NCBI RefSeq assembly: GCF_000762845.2
Contig: NZ_JRMQ02000008.1
Span: 1-64,000, forward strand
Length of the DNA: 64,000 nucleotides
Direction of reading: 5' to 3'
Source: Helicobacter japonicus
GTDB lineage: Bacteria; Campylobacterota; Campylobacteria; Campylobacterales; Helicobacteraceae
Under the pieces are notes generated by a model. The model saw nothing but the letters and a program-made list of their open reading frames with translations, was not told the origin of the DNA and searched no databases. Shown in pieces: positions 1 to 8,861 of the stretch. Position 1 is the first letter of the stretch. The number at the start of each line of letters is the position of its first letter. The position numbers and the translations under genes were made by a program.

Positions 1-1080
1 GTATCTTCAGCAATTTCATCTTGTTCTATTTGTTCTGTGTTTTCAGATTCTAAAGGCTCACTCACATCTGCTAATTCTTTATTTTCATCTAATGCAGTAT
101 CTGCACTCATTTCATCAGATTCTACTTCTTGTGTTACTTCTAAATCATCTCCACTCTCTAAAGATGCTTCTTCTGCTACACTCTCTCCCAAATCATCTAA
201 ACCTGCTAAATCCTCTGTTGCTTCAGCAGTTTGAGAATCTACTTCATCCGTAGGCATATCAGCTTCTTCCATATTTTCTAAGTTTTCTAAGTTTGTAGAA
301 TCCTCTACATCACCTAATTCTTTAGAATCTTCCAAGTCTCCTAAATTCTCCAAATCATCACTAGGCATATTTGCTTTACTTGTTTCTTCTGCTTCTTTTT
401 CTTCTAAGGTGTCTAGAGATTCTATGGATTCTGGGTTCTCTTCACTTGCTGGTGTGGATTCTGCTTCTTGGTCGTCTGCTTCTATATTTTCGTCTTCGCA
501 TAATTTATCTAAACCGCTCAAATCAAGATCTACATTTAATCCATCATCTAATTCATCATTTGATGATGTGTTTGCGGGAAATTCTAAATCATTTTCGATA
601 GAGCCAGAATCCGTATCTTCAGCAATTTCATCTTGTTCTATTTGTTCTGTGTTTTCAGATTCTAAAGGCTCACTCACATCTGCTAATTCTTTATTTTCAT
701 CTAATGCAGTATCTGCACTCATTTCATCAGATTCTACTTCTTGTGTTACTTCTAAATCATCTCCACTCTCTAAAGATGCTTCTTCTGCTACACTCTCTCC
801 CAAATCATCTAAACCTGCTAAATCCTCTGTTGCTTCAGCAGTTTGAGAATCTACTTCATCCGTAGGCATATCAGCTTCTTCCATATTTTCTAAGTTTTCT
901 AAGTTTGTAGAATCCTCTACATCACCTAATTCTTTAGAATCTTCCAAGTCTCCTAAATTCTCCAAATCATCACTAGGCATATTTGCTTTACTTGTTTCTT
1001 CTGCTTCTTTTTCTTCTAAGGTGTCTAGAGATTCTATGGATTCTGGGTTCTCTTCACTTGCTGGTGTGGATTCTGCTTCT
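1..1080. repeat. 612-bp in-frame tandem repeat, 468 bp perfectly identical
   Basis: Bases 1-468 and 613-1080 are identical at every position I compared, an offset of 612 bp (204 codons, so the frame is kept). Identity stops at 469/1081, where the distal copy has extra sequence before the two resume similar Ser/Thr/Glu coding. Bases 1-612 are thus one full unit and 613-1080 most of a second. The array may continue left of the window. Absence of silent changes implies recent duplication or gene conversion. Confidence 0.93.
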
Positions 1081-1547
1081 ATATTTTCTGGTGTATTTGA
1101 AGCAAGCATCTCATCTGTCTCTTCTAGGAGTGAATCTATTTTGCTTAAACCACTTTCGAGATTATCAAGGCTAATGTTTTCGTGTTCTTCATCAAGGGAT
1201 AATTCAGAATCTTCTAGGGTTTTTTGTGGATTTTTTTTGAGCTGTTCTGTAAAAATATCTAAAATGCTTGTTGGTAAAAAAGGTTTTTGTATGTAGTCAT
1301 CAAAACCCTCAATGCGCTTAGAACCTTTGTTATAAATAAGGCATTTGCGTTTGTCTTTGAGATTATCAAGATAAATTTTCTTATCAAGCAAAAGGCAATC
1401 ATCATCAATAATTACATAATCATATTGCGTTAAATCTCCCATTTTGCTTGATTCTGTAATGCTTGTAAGCTGTGCCCCCGCCTTTTTGGCTGTGATTTCA
1501 ACGAGCTTTTGGACAATTTGGTTAGTATTAATCAGCAAAAATTTCAT
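1..1547 (-). CDS. Poly-Glu-rich acidic repeat protein with receiver-like N-terminal domain (partial)
   Basis: The minus-strand reading frame is open from ATG at 1547 to the window edge (515 codons, C-terminus outside). GGGAG lies 6 nt before the ATG. Residues 1-105 look like a response-regulator receiver fold: hydrophobic strands, an acidic cluster near residues 46-50 and a Lys-Pro-Phe near 88-90. Beyond about residue 110 the chain is almost wholly Glu, Asp, Ser, Leu, Ala and Thr with no predicted membrane segment. This acidic part is built from 204-residue repeats (see repeat at 1-1080). Position next to a PLD-type nuclease matches the H. pylori poly-E-rich protein/nuc neighbourhood (HP0322/HP0323, from memory). 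Function unknown; the receiver-like part may be a non-phosphorylated interaction domain (inference). Confidence 0.8.
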   Translation of the reverse strand, partial: MKFLLINTNQIVQKLVEITAKKAGAQLTSITESSKMGDLTQYDYVIIDDDCLLLDKKIYLDNLKDKRKCLIYNKGSKRIEGFDDYIQKPFLPTSILDIFTEQLKKNPQKTLEDSELSLDEEHENISLDNLESGLSKIDSLLEETDEMLASNTPENIEAESTPASEENPESIESLDTLEEKEAEETSKANMPSDDLENLGDLEDSKELGDVEDSTNLENLENMEEADMPTDEVDSQTAEATEDLAGLDDLGESVAEEASLESGDDLEVTQEVESDEMSADTALDENKELADVSEPLESENTEQIEQDEIAEDTDSGSIENDLEFPANTSSNDELDDGLNVDLDLSGLDKLCEDENIEADDQEAESTPASEENPESIESLDTLEEKEAEETSKANMPSDDLENLGDLEDSKELGDVEDSTNLENLENMEEADMPTDEVDSQTAEATEDLAGLDDLGESVAEEASLESGDDLEVTQEVESDEMSADTALDENKELADVSEPLESENTEQIEQDEIAED

Positions 1548-1626
1548 AGGAACTCCCGCAAGTTTTATTGCTTATTTATGATAAAAACTTAAAATTATAG
1601 CTAAATCGATACCACAAGGGAATAAA

Positions 1627-2172
1627 ATGTATCAAAAATTAAGAAAATTGCTTTTTTTGTGCTTCTTTATGGGTATATTCTCTCTTTACGCTTTTGCAAA
1701 AGATAGCTTTTATATGCTCCCATACGAGCAAACCATAGCTCTCAATGCTCTTAAAAATACTCTTAAAAATGCGCAAAGTGAGATAAAGATTAGCATTTAT
1801 AGTTTCACCTATAATGATATTGCCAAAATTTTGCGCGATAGTGCAAAAAGAGGCGTAAGGGTTTATATTATTTATGATAAAGAAAGTAATATGAATAATA
1901 ATGCCTCGACTTTGGGCTATCTTGCTAAATATAATAATATTTCAGTATGTCTTCTTAGCGGTATGCGTGCAAAAAATAAAAATTATTATGGCATTATGCA
2001 CCAAAAAATGGCTATTGTGGATAAGAAAACTCTTATACTTGGTTCAGCAAATTGGAGTAAAAATGCGTTTGAAAATAATTTTGAAACACTCCTTATTAGT
2101 CATAATGAGGATTTTGTCGCAAAAGCCTTACAAGGCTATGATAAGATGATGAGTGCTTGTGTGCAATTTTAG
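1627..2172 (+). CDS. nuc: Secreted phospholipase D-superfamily endonuclease (Nuc)
   Basis: A 181-residue protein with an N-terminal signal peptide (hydrophobic core about residues 9-23, AFA-like cleavage site) followed by a single PLD/Nuc domain. The HKD motif HxKxxxxD starts at the His of HQKMAIVD, followed by the GSANWS segment typical of Nuc-type endonucleases. One HKD motif means it should act as a dimer. An AAGGGA ribosome site precedes the ATG. It diverges from the acidic repeat protein gene. The family cleaves DNA/RNA phosphodiesters without metal. The location is periplasmic or outer surface; nutrient salvage or processing of incoming DNA are possible roles. Similar to the membrane-associated nuclease of H. 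pylori (HP0323, from memory). Confidence 0.85.
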   Translation: MYQKLRKLLFLCFFMGIFSLYAFAKDSFYMLPYEQTIALNALKNTLKNAQSEIKISIYSFTYNDIAKILRDSAKRGVRVYIIYDKESNMNNNASTLGYLAKYNNISVCLLSGMRAKNKNYYGIMHQKMAIVDKKTLILGSANWSKNAFENNFETLLISHNEDFVAKALQGYDKMMSACVQF

Positions 2173-2220
2173 GTTTGTGTAGGAAAGATTTTAAAATACA
2201 AAGTGGTATTTTGAATGCAA

Positions 2221-2263
2221 TTAAGTTAATATACATATACCCCCTATATGTATATTAACTTAA
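2221..2263. repeat. Perfect 19-bp inverted repeat with CCCCC loop
   Basis: Arms TTAAGTTAATATACATATA (2221-2239) and its exact reverse complement (2245-2263) flank five C bases. The arms contain only two G/C pairs. It lies between nuc (stop at 2172) and the copA promoter, directly abutting the -35 region. No T-run follows it, so it is a poor standard terminator. An operator for a dimeric regulator of copA, or a terminator/processing hairpin for nuc, are the alternatives. Confidence 0.85.
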
Positions 2264-2265
2264 AT

Positions 2266-2292
2266 TTGTTAGAATGTGTAAATATTTATAAT
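2266..2292 (+). promoter_or_regulatory. Candidate sigma-70-type promoter of copA
   Basis: TATAAT at 2287-2292 with a weak TTGTTA at 2266-2271 (15-nt spacer) lies about 35 nt before the copA ATG. Helicobacter promoters usually rely on the -10 box, so the poor -35 is not unusual. The perfect palindrome at 2221-2263 ends just upstream. Confidence 0.5.
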
Positions 2293-2326
2293 GATAAATA
2301 AAGATTATCTTTAGGGAGTGTCTTAA

Positions 2327-4594
2327 ATGAAAGAAGATTCATTTTTTATCGAGCAAATGACTTGTCAAGCGTGTTCAAGTGGTATTGAGCGTGCTCTTAG
2401 ACGTAAAAGTTTTTGTGAAGATATTGAGGTGCATTTACTCACCAAAAAGGCGCGTATTCGCTATGATGAAACACAAACGAACCTAGAGGATATTTTTGCA
2501 CTCATTAGAAAAATGGGATATGAGCCTCATTATGAAGATAATACCCAAAAAGCTACTGCATTAGATACGCAAGATGCATCTCATAATATGTCTAGCATAC
2601 CAAATAGATTCTCTGTTAATGCCCTAATAGAATCTTTTGATGCACGTTTTCTCTCCCCCAAAAAAAAGATAATTATTAGCATTTGTGCTACACTCATTAC
2701 GCTTATACTTTCGTGGGGTGAGATGTTTCATCTTTTCCATTTACCTTTTGAAGTGAGCTATTTTAGTATGCTTTTTTTGAGTTTGGTTGTAGCGCATATG
2801 GGACGTGGATTCTATATTCGTGGGTTTAAGGCACTTTTTATGCGCAATCCTAATATGGATTCGCTCATTGCCATTGGCACGACAAGTGCATTTTTGTATA
2901 GTTTGCAGGGTATGTTTGGCATAGAATCTCACGCCTATTTTGATAGTGTGTGCGTGATTATAACACTCGTTCTTGTAGGAAAGAGTATTGAAAATGTATC
3001 TAAAAAAGATGCGCTTGATAGCGCATCTTTGCTTCTAGAAATAAATCAAAAGAGCATTCAGAGACTTACAATGAGCGTAGATTCACAAGTGATTTCAGAA
3101 TCCCAGCTCTCTCAAATGTCGTGTGAAAATATTCTTGCTCAAGATGTTAAAGAGGGCGATGTGCTCAAAGTATTGCCCGGTGAGATGATTATGGTTGATT
3201 GTGTTGTGCTAGGGGGAAGCTCAAGTCTTGATACAAGTGCGATTAATGGTGAATCTGTGCCTACTCTAGCCCATAATGGCGAGGAAGTTTTTTCAGGGAG
3301 TATCAATTTAGATTCTGTATTATATGTGCGTGCGCAAAAAAATGCCAAACAATCTGCTTTAGCGCAGATTCTCTCTCTTGTGCAAAAAGCACAAGAAAGC
3401 AAAGCTCCAATCGCTTCGCTTGCAGATAGAATCGCAGGTATTTTTGTGCCAATCGTCATAAGCCTTGCCTTGATTGCAGGGGCATTTTGGTGGGGTATGA
3501 GGGATTTTGAATTTGGCTTAAGCATTTTTATTGCTACACTTGTTATCTCTTGTCCTTGTGCTTTAGGGCTTGCCACACCAATGGCAATTTTACACGCTCA
3601 AAGTATTTCAAATAAAATGGGTGTATTTTTTAAAGACGCTAAAAGTTTGCAGATTCTAGGTGAAATTACACATATTGCTTTTGATAAAACAGGCACACTC
3701 ACACAAGGTTTAAGTATAGAGCAGATTCAGATTTTTGATAATTCCAAAAATGAGCAGGAGGTATTTAATCTTGCCTATACTTTAGAATCTACAAGCTATC
3801 ATATCATCGCGGAAGCTTTCCAGACACATCCTTTAAGTAAAAATGCTACGCTTTATCCTCTGCAAGAATCCCAAAATGTCATAGGACAAGGCATTAAAGC
3901 AAAAATCAATGATGTGTTTTATTTTTTAGGCAATATCACACTTTTGCCCAAGCATCTACAAAAGAGTGCTCAAATTAAAGATGACAAAATCACACTTTTT
4001 CTCGCTACTGATGAATGTATCATCGCACAATTTTCCTTGCAAGACCATATAAAGGCAGATGCGTCTTTAGCTCTTACATACTTTAAACAAAAAGGGATAG
4101 AATCTAGTCTTATTAGTGGAGATAATGCACAAAATACGCAAAAAATCGCACAAATGCTTGATATTAGCGATGTGTATCCACATACATTGCCGAGTGAAAA
4201 AATGCGTATTTTACAAGAAAAAAGCACAAAGCATAAGGTGCTTATGGTAGGCGATGGCATTAATGATGCTCCAGCTCTTGCTTCTGCTTTTACTTCAGCT
4301 GCTTTTGCTTCTTTGCACGATATTGCCACGCAAAGTGCTGATATTATCATCTATAATCACAAGGTGATGAGTATTTATAACGCATATGCCCTCTCAAAAG
4401 CGACTATTTTAAATATAAAACAGAATCTTGGCTTTGCTTTTTGTTATAATGTTGCATTTATCCCATTGGCAATGGGAGTGTTTGGGGGATTTGGGATATT
4501 CTTACACCCAATGTTTTGTGCTTTGGCAATGAGTTTATCAAGCCTTAGCGTGGTATTTAACGCCGCACGGCTTAAAACTTTTAAGATTCTCTAA
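2327..4594 (+). CDS. copA: Copper-exporting P1B-type ATPase CopA
   Basis: 755-residue inner-membrane ATPase that pumps Cu(I) out of the cytoplasm. An N-terminal heavy-metal domain carries MTCQAC (Cys13, Cys16). Transmembrane helices follow from about residue 115. The ion-site CPC motif is at about residue 409, the phosphorylated Asp of DKTGTLT at about 453, and the hinge GDGINDAPALA at about 640. Length is normal for the family. The ATG is preceded by TTAGGGAG. copP follows 10 nt after the stop, giving a transporter/chaperone pair as in H. pylori. The CPC motif and the partner support copper rather than zinc or cadmium as substrate. Confidence 0.95.
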   Translation: MKEDSFFIEQMTCQACSSGIERALRRKSFCEDIEVHLLTKKARIRYDETQTNLEDIFALIRKMGYEPHYEDNTQKATALDTQDASHNMSSIPNRFSVNALIESFDARFLSPKKKIIISICATLITLILSWGEMFHLFHLPFEVSYFSMLFLSLVVAHMGRGFYIRGFKALFMRNPNMDSLIAIGTTSAFLYSLQGMFGIESHAYFDSVCVIITLVLVGKSIENVSKKDALDSASLLLEINQKSIQRLTMSVDSQVISESQLSQMSCENILAQDVKEGDVLKVLPGEMIMVDCVVLGGSSSLDTSAINGESVPTLAHNGEEVFSGSINLDSVLYVRAQKNAKQSALAQILSLVQKAQESKAPIASLADRIAGIFVPIVISLALIAGAFWWGMRDFEFGLSIFIATLVISCPCALGLATPMAILHAQSISNKMGVFFKDAKSLQILGEITHIAFDKTGTLTQGLSIEQIQIFDNSKNEQEVFNLAYTLESTSYHIIAEAFQTHPLSKNATLYPLQESQNVIGQGIKAKINDVFYFLGNITLLPKHLQKSAQIKDDKITLFLATDECIIAQFSLQDHIKADASLALTYFKQKGIESSLISGDNAQNTQKIAQMLDISDVYPHTLPSEKMRILQEKSTKHKVLMVGDGINDAPALASAFTSAAFASLHDIATQSADIIIYNHKVMSIYNAYALSKATILNIKQNLGFAFCYNVAFIPLAMGVFGGFGIFLHPMFCALAMSLSSLSVVFNAARLKTFKIL

Positions 4595-4604
4595 AGGAGT
4601 GAGT

Positions 4605-4817
4605 ATGACAATAGAATTATCAGTAAGCGGTATGCGTTGTGGTAAATGTGTAGATAAGATTGAAAAATTTATCGGTGAAATAGAAGGTGTGAGCCTTATT
4701 GATGTGAATCTAGAGAAAGCGCAAGTGAGGGTTGAGTTTAATACTCCTGCAACACAAGAGATGATTATTGAAGCAATCCTTGATGCGGGATTTGAAGTCA
4801 ATGCGAACAATTCTTGA
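4605..4817 (+). CDS. copP: Copper chaperone CopP (heavy-metal-associated domain)
   Basis: A 70-residue single HMA domain with MRCGKC near residues 10-15, the ferredoxin-like beta-alpha-beta pattern expected of cytosolic Cu(I) carriers. The ATG at 4605 was chosen because AAAGGAG (4593-4599) sits 5 nt upstream. A GTG at 4599 lies inside that site. It would deliver Cu(I) to CopA, encoded immediately upstream. Its last 17 bases overlap the start of the ABC exporter gene in another frame. Confidence 0.92.
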   Translation: MTIELSVSGMRCGKCVDKIEKFIGEIEGVSLIDVNLEKAQVRVEFNTPATQEMIIEAILDAGFEVNANNS

Positions 4818-6519
4818 TTTTTTTAGGAAGTTTTTTCCATACATTAGAGGGCATTATGGCTCTTTTGCTATTGCCATAAGTGCTTCTATTGTTGTCGCGC
4901 TTTGCACCGCAGGGATTACTTATCTTATTGACCCATTGCTTGATACATTATCTGGCAAAACGCCTCGTGCAAACCCATTTTTTAGCTTTGATGAGCTTGT
5001 CCAAAATGGCACAATGGCTTTAGCTATGGTATGTATGCTTGTAGGCGTGTATTTTGGTAAATCTGTTGGCACATATATTCAAACATATTTTATGAATTTC
5101 ATTGGGCAGGATATTGTGCGTCAAATTCGAGATAGAATGCTTGCACATATGCTTAGCCTTGAAATGGCATTTTTTAATAAAATGCGTGGGGGGGAGTTAA
5201 TAGCGCGTATCACGAATGATATTGGCATTATTCGCTCGGCTGTATCAAATTATATTACAGAATTTATTAGGGAGAGCGTTACAATTATAGCTCTTGTGGC
5301 AATTACGATTTATCAAAGTCCAAAATATGCGTTTATAGGGCTTATTGTAATTCCTTTGGCACTTATACCACTTAATATAATTATTAAAAAATTAAAGAAA
5401 TATTCTCGGAATATTCAGGAAAAAAATGCGGATATTACTGCAAAACTCAATGAAATTTTTAATAATATAGAAGTTATTAAATCAAGTAATGGTGAGGTGT
5501 TGGAGCATAAAAACTTTAGCGCACAAAATCTACATTTTTTTAAGATCAATATGAAAGCGGTGCGTGTAGGGGAGCTTGTCGCACCGATTATGGAGCTTTT
5601 GGGGGCTATTATGCTTGCTTGTGTGATTTATATGGCAATCGTGGATATTGCTGCTGGGAAATTGACTGCAGGGCAATTTTCATCGTTTGTTGGCGCACTT
5701 TTTTTTATTTACACGCCACTTAAGCGATTGGTCAATATCTATGCACAAATGCAATCTGCCATTGTAGCAAGTGATAGAATCTTTGAGATTCTAAACCAAA
5801 AGCCACAGATTCACGATGGCACTTTGCCTTTATCTACCCCTATCAATGAGATAATTTTTTCAAATGTGCATTTTCATTATGATAGCGATTCTCACGCACT
5901 TAAAGGTGTGGATATGACTTTTAGCAAAAATAAAATTACCGCACTTGTAGGAAAAAGTGGTAGTGGCAAAAGTTCGATTGTTAATCTCATTTTGCGTCTT
6001 TATGAAGTAAATGGTGGTGAAGTAAGTATCAATCATCGCAATATTAAGGATTATACGCAAAAAAGCATACGCGATAATATAGCTGTGGTAACGCAAAGAA
6101 TCTTTATTTTTAATGATAGTATCGCAAATAATGTCGCTTATGGCGGGGTAATGGATACACAAAGAGTGATTGAATCTTTGAAACTTGCTTATGCGTGGGA
6201 TTTTGTAGAAGCAATGCCACAGGGCATACATACGCTTTTAGATGAGTTTGGCACAAATTTGAGCGGAGGACAAAGGCAAAGAATAGCTATTGCTCGTGCA
6301 ATTTATAAGAATCCTGAAGTGCTTATTTTCGATGAAGCAACTTCAGCACTTGATGCAAAGACCGAAGAGGCTATAAAAGAGAGTATAAGACATTTGAGTA
6401 AGGATAAGATTGTAATCATTGTAGCCCACCGCCCGAGCACGATAGAGCTTGCTGATGAAGTGTTGCATTTGCAAGAAGGGCACATTATTCAAAAAGAGCA
6501 AAAGACTAAAGAGATTTAA
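4801..6519 (+). CDS. msbA: MsbA-type lipid A/lipid exporter, ABC half-transporter
   Basis: 572-residue fusion of a six-helix membrane domain (about residues 1-320) and an ATPase domain. Walker A GKSGSGKSS lies at about residue 383, the signature LSGGQRQR at about 487 and Walker B LIFDEATSALD at about 507. Half-transporters of this kind work as homodimers in the inner membrane; MsbA flips lipid A-core to the periplasm. The ATG at 4801 overlaps copP by 17 nt with only a weak upstream GGGA, implying translational coupling. A start further upstream inside copP would lack a ribosome site. A generic multidrug or lipid exporter remains possible, as substrate cannot be read from sequence. The stop overlaps the convergent cls stop by 4 bp. 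Confidence 0.85.
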   Translation: MRTILDFFRKFFPYIRGHYGSFAIAISASIVVALCTAGITYLIDPLLDTLSGKTPRANPFFSFDELVQNGTMALAMVCMLVGVYFGKSVGTYIQTYFMNFIGQDIVRQIRDRMLAHMLSLEMAFFNKMRGGELIARITNDIGIIRSAVSNYITEFIRESVTIIALVAITIYQSPKYAFIGLIVIPLALIPLNIIIKKLKKYSRNIQEKNADITAKLNEIFNNIEVIKSSNGEVLEHKNFSAQNLHFFKINMKAVRVGELVAPIMELLGAIMLACVIYMAIVDIAAGKLTAGQFSSFVGALFFIYTPLKRLVNIYAQMQSAIVASDRIFEILNQKPQIHDGTLPLSTPINEIIFSNVHFHYDSDSHALKGVDMTFSKNKITALVGKSGSGKSSIVNLILRLYEVNGGEVSINHRNIKDYTQKSIRDNIAVVTQRIFIFNDSIANNVAYGGVMDTQRVIESLKLAYAWDFVEAMPQGIHTLLDEFGTNLSGGQRQRIAIARAIYKNPEVLIFDEATSALDAKTEEAIKESIRHLSKDKIVIIVAHRPSTIELADEVLHLQEGHIIQKEQKTKEI

Positions 6520-8072
6520 ATTTGACTTTCGGGTAGAAGCTTCGATATTGTTTTAAGGAATCTTGTCCAAATACCTGTATCTGGAGGATAGGTAAAGGTT
6601 TTTATTTCTCCATTATGCTCTCCTTCCCAACGCGTTTTACCATTCTCATCATACACGCGCCACGCGCTTTGCATATCTTCAATCAAATCTTTTTTAAGTG
6701 CTTGTGCAAAATATGGATTATCAAATATGACTACAGATTCTGTATTGAGATTAATTGAGCGTGGGTCAAGATTAAAGCTACCAATCCAAGTGATAGTGTC
6801 ATCAAAAACAATGCTTTTGCTATGCAGGGAAGCTTTAGATTTTGAGATTTTATCGCGAAGTTTTGACTTACCTTTACCAAAATATTGATACTCATATACT
6901 TTTGCACCTTTTTTGATAAGAGCGTTACGATAACGTTCCCACGCTGCATATACTACAAGAGAATCAGTAGAAGCGAGAGAATTTGTGAGAATTTGCACTT
7001 CAACTCCAGAAGAAACGAGAGCATTAAAAATTTTCATACCTTCTTTGCTCGGGACGAGGTAAGCAGCCGAGATATAGAGGTTTTTTTGTGTGCGATTGAA
7101 TATATCAACGAGTGCTTGTGCAATAGGTTTTTGTATTTGTGGGTCTTGCACTTTTTGGGGTTTATCACCTATGTAAAATGCATTGCCCCAATATAGTTCT
7201 TTATATTTATATTTATGAATGAGTGATTGTATTTTTTCTTCATACTGCTCCCATTGTGGGGTTGTTTTGATTTGTTCCATTGAGGCTTTAAATTTTTTAA
7301 TGGGTGCTTTTACTGGGAGGAGTGAAACAGGAATTGAGCGGTGAAAATTCCAATATTCATAAAAATTTTCTTTGGCGTCCATTGAGGCTTTACCAATAAA
7401 AAGCACATCAGTATCGACAAAATTAACATTCATATGTTGGTCAAAATAGTTATCAGCAATATTGCGTCCCCCAATGATAAGAGCAATGTCATCAACAATA
7501 AAAAGTTTATTGTGCATACGATGATTGATTCTGTTAAAATCAAATACCATTTCAGGATAACGTAGAATCCTAGAGCGATTTTTGTAGGGGTTAAAGATTT
7601 TTACCTCAATATTTGGGTGCGTATCAAGAGCAATAATATCGGAAAAATCAGAATCTAATCCATTATCATCAATCAGCATTTTTACAATTACTCCTCTTTG
7701 TGCGGCAAGCCAAATTTCGTGCATAAGGATACGTGAAGCAAGATCGTTTTTGTAAATATAGGTTTGCAAGATAATACTTTTTTCAGCCATACGTGCAAGA
7801 TAGGCTCGGTGTAAAAACGCATCAACCCCATCGCTTACAAGCATACCACCTGTGAGTTTCGGATTGCTTTTAATTTTTTGTGCAAATGGTGCGCCGATAG
7901 CTGTTTTCACTGGGTCAAAAATAGGTGGAGGATTTGACTGAAGTGCAGATGGTTCTTTAATATCTTTGGTTGAAGCCACGATAGAGGAGCAACCAGCAAA
8001 AATAAAAAGACAGGCAAGCGCAAGTAGGGCAAAGTTTGATGATGAGAAAAAAAGGGATTGGATAAAATACAT
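6516..8072 (-). CDS. cls: Lipoprotein-type cardiolipin synthase / PLD-family protein
   Basis: 518-residue member of the phospholipase D superfamily with two HKD motifs: HNKLFIVDD in the N-terminal half and HSKSIVFDD in the C-terminal half, each followed by an IGG- or IGSFN-type segment. The N-terminus is a lipoprotein signal ending in a FAGC lipobox, so the mature enzyme should be anchored facing the periplasm. That is unlike E. coli ClsA and closer to ClsC-like proteins. The ATG at 8072 was chosen; a longer TTG start lacks a ribosome site. It is the last gene of the frd transcription unit, as in H. pylori (HP0190, from memory). Expected reaction: cardiolipin from phosphatidylglycerol or phosphatidylethanolamine. 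Confidence 0.85.
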   Translation of the reverse strand: MYFIQSLFFSSSNFALLALACLFIFAGCSSIVASTKDIKEPSALQSNPPPIFDPVKTAIGAPFAQKIKSNPKLTGGMLVSDGVDAFLHRAYLARMAEKSIILQTYIYKNDLASRILMHEIWLAAQRGVIVKMLIDDNGLDSDFSDIIALDTHPNIEVKIFNPYKNRSRILRYPEMVFDFNRINHRMHNKLFIVDDIALIIGGRNIADNYFDQHMNVNFVDTDVLFIGKASMDAKENFYEYWNFHRSIPVSLLPVKAPIKKFKASMEQIKTTPQWEQYEEKIQSLIHKYKYKELYWGNAFYIGDKPQKVQDPQIQKPIAQALVDIFNRTQKNLYISAAYLVPSKEGMKIFNALVSSGVEVQILTNSLASTDSLVVYAAWERYRNALIKKGAKVYEYQYFGKGKSKLRDKISKSKASLHSKSIVFDDTITWIGSFNLDPRSINLNTESVVIFDNPYFAQALKKDLIEDMQSAWRVYDENGKTRWEGEHNGEIKTFTYPPDTGIWTRFLKTISKLLPESQI

Positions 8073-8087
8073 AGTAATCTTCAGAAT

Positions 8088-8108
8088 CTGCCCTTGCAAG
8101 AAGGGCAG
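8088..8108 (-). other. Intercistronic hairpin between frdB and cls
   Basis: A perfect 8-bp stem CTGCCCTT/AAGGGCAG with a 5-nt loop lies 16 nt before the cls ATG and 7 nt after the frdB stop. No T-run follows, so it may be an attenuator or an RNA-stability element that protects frd mRNA or lowers cls expression (inference). Confidence 0.55.
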
Positions 8109-8114
8109 GAGGAA

Positions 8115-8861
8115 TTATTTTTTCATACCTACGCTTACCATTTTTCGGCGTAAATAAGCAATTTTACTTTGCAAGGGAAGCTCTTTAGGGCAAGTGTCGT
8201 GGCACGCAATAAGGCTCATACAGCCAAATACACCATCATCATTACCAACTAGCTCGTAGTAATCTTCATCAGTGCGTTCATCGTGTGGATCAAGCATAAA
8301 TCTCACAATACGATTCATTCCTGCAGCACCTACAAAATCTTCACGCATAACTTTTGTTGCACAACTTGCAATACAGCACCCACATTCAATACATCTATCA
8401 AGTTCAAAAACTTCGTCAGCAACTTCAGGTTCAATGGGCACTTCGATTTTAGAAATGTCAGGTTGATGCTGTGTGTGAATCCAGCTTTCAACACGTTTTG
8501 TCATACCTGCAAACCATTCACCTGTATTCACACTCAAATCCTTAATGAGCTTAAATGCGGGGAGGGGCATCAGTGTGATAACACCATCAGGGAAATCTTG
8601 AGTAAGAGTTTTGCACGCAAGTCTTGGGCGTCCATTAATCATCATCGCACAACTACCACAGATTCCAGCACGACATACAAAGTCAAAACTTAAATCTGGA
8701 TCTTGTTGCTCTCTAATCATACCCAAAGCAATAAAAACTGTCATTGAATGAGCTTCTTCAATTTGATACTCACGAAAATGTGGTTTTGAAACTGCACTTT
8801 GTGGATCAAATTTTAATGCCCGGATAGTAAGTATTCTTCCTTTTTGTTGTGTTGCACTCAT
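8115..8861 (-). CDS. frdB: Fumarate reductase iron-sulfur subunit
   Basis: 248-residue electron-transfer subunit of quinol:fumarate reductase. The [2Fe-2S] cluster motif CRAGICGSC lies in the N-terminal ferredoxin domain. The C-terminal domain has [11 protein letters not shown] for [4Fe-4S] and [12 protein letters not shown] for the [3Fe-4S] site. It passes electrons from the haems of FrdC to FAD in FrdA. The start codon overlaps the frdA stop (ATGA), and TAGGAG lies 7 nt upstream, so translation is coupled to frdA. Confidence 0.97.
   Translation of the reverse strand: MSATQQKGRILTIRALKFDPQSAVSKPHFREYQIEEAHSMTVFIALGMIREQQDPDLSFDFVCRAGICGSCAMMINGRPRLACKTLTQDFPDGVITLMPLPAFKLIKDLSVNTGEWFAGMTKRVESWIHTQHQPDISKIEVPIEPEVADEVFELDRCIECGCCIASCATKVMREDFVGAAGMNRIVRFMLDPHDERTDEDYYELVGNDDGVFGCMSLIACHDTCPKELPLQSKIAYLRRKMVSVGMKK

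Noticed and set aside
37-1296. Plus-strand open frames rich in Ser and Leu across the acidic repeat region
   Set aside because: They are the reverse frames of the Glu/Asp/Ser repeat codons, have no ribosome sites and duplicate with the repeat.
5188-5194. G7 run in the ABC exporter gene
   Set aside because: It encodes the conserved Arg-Gly-Gly-Glu stretch and is short; too weak to call a phase-variation tract.
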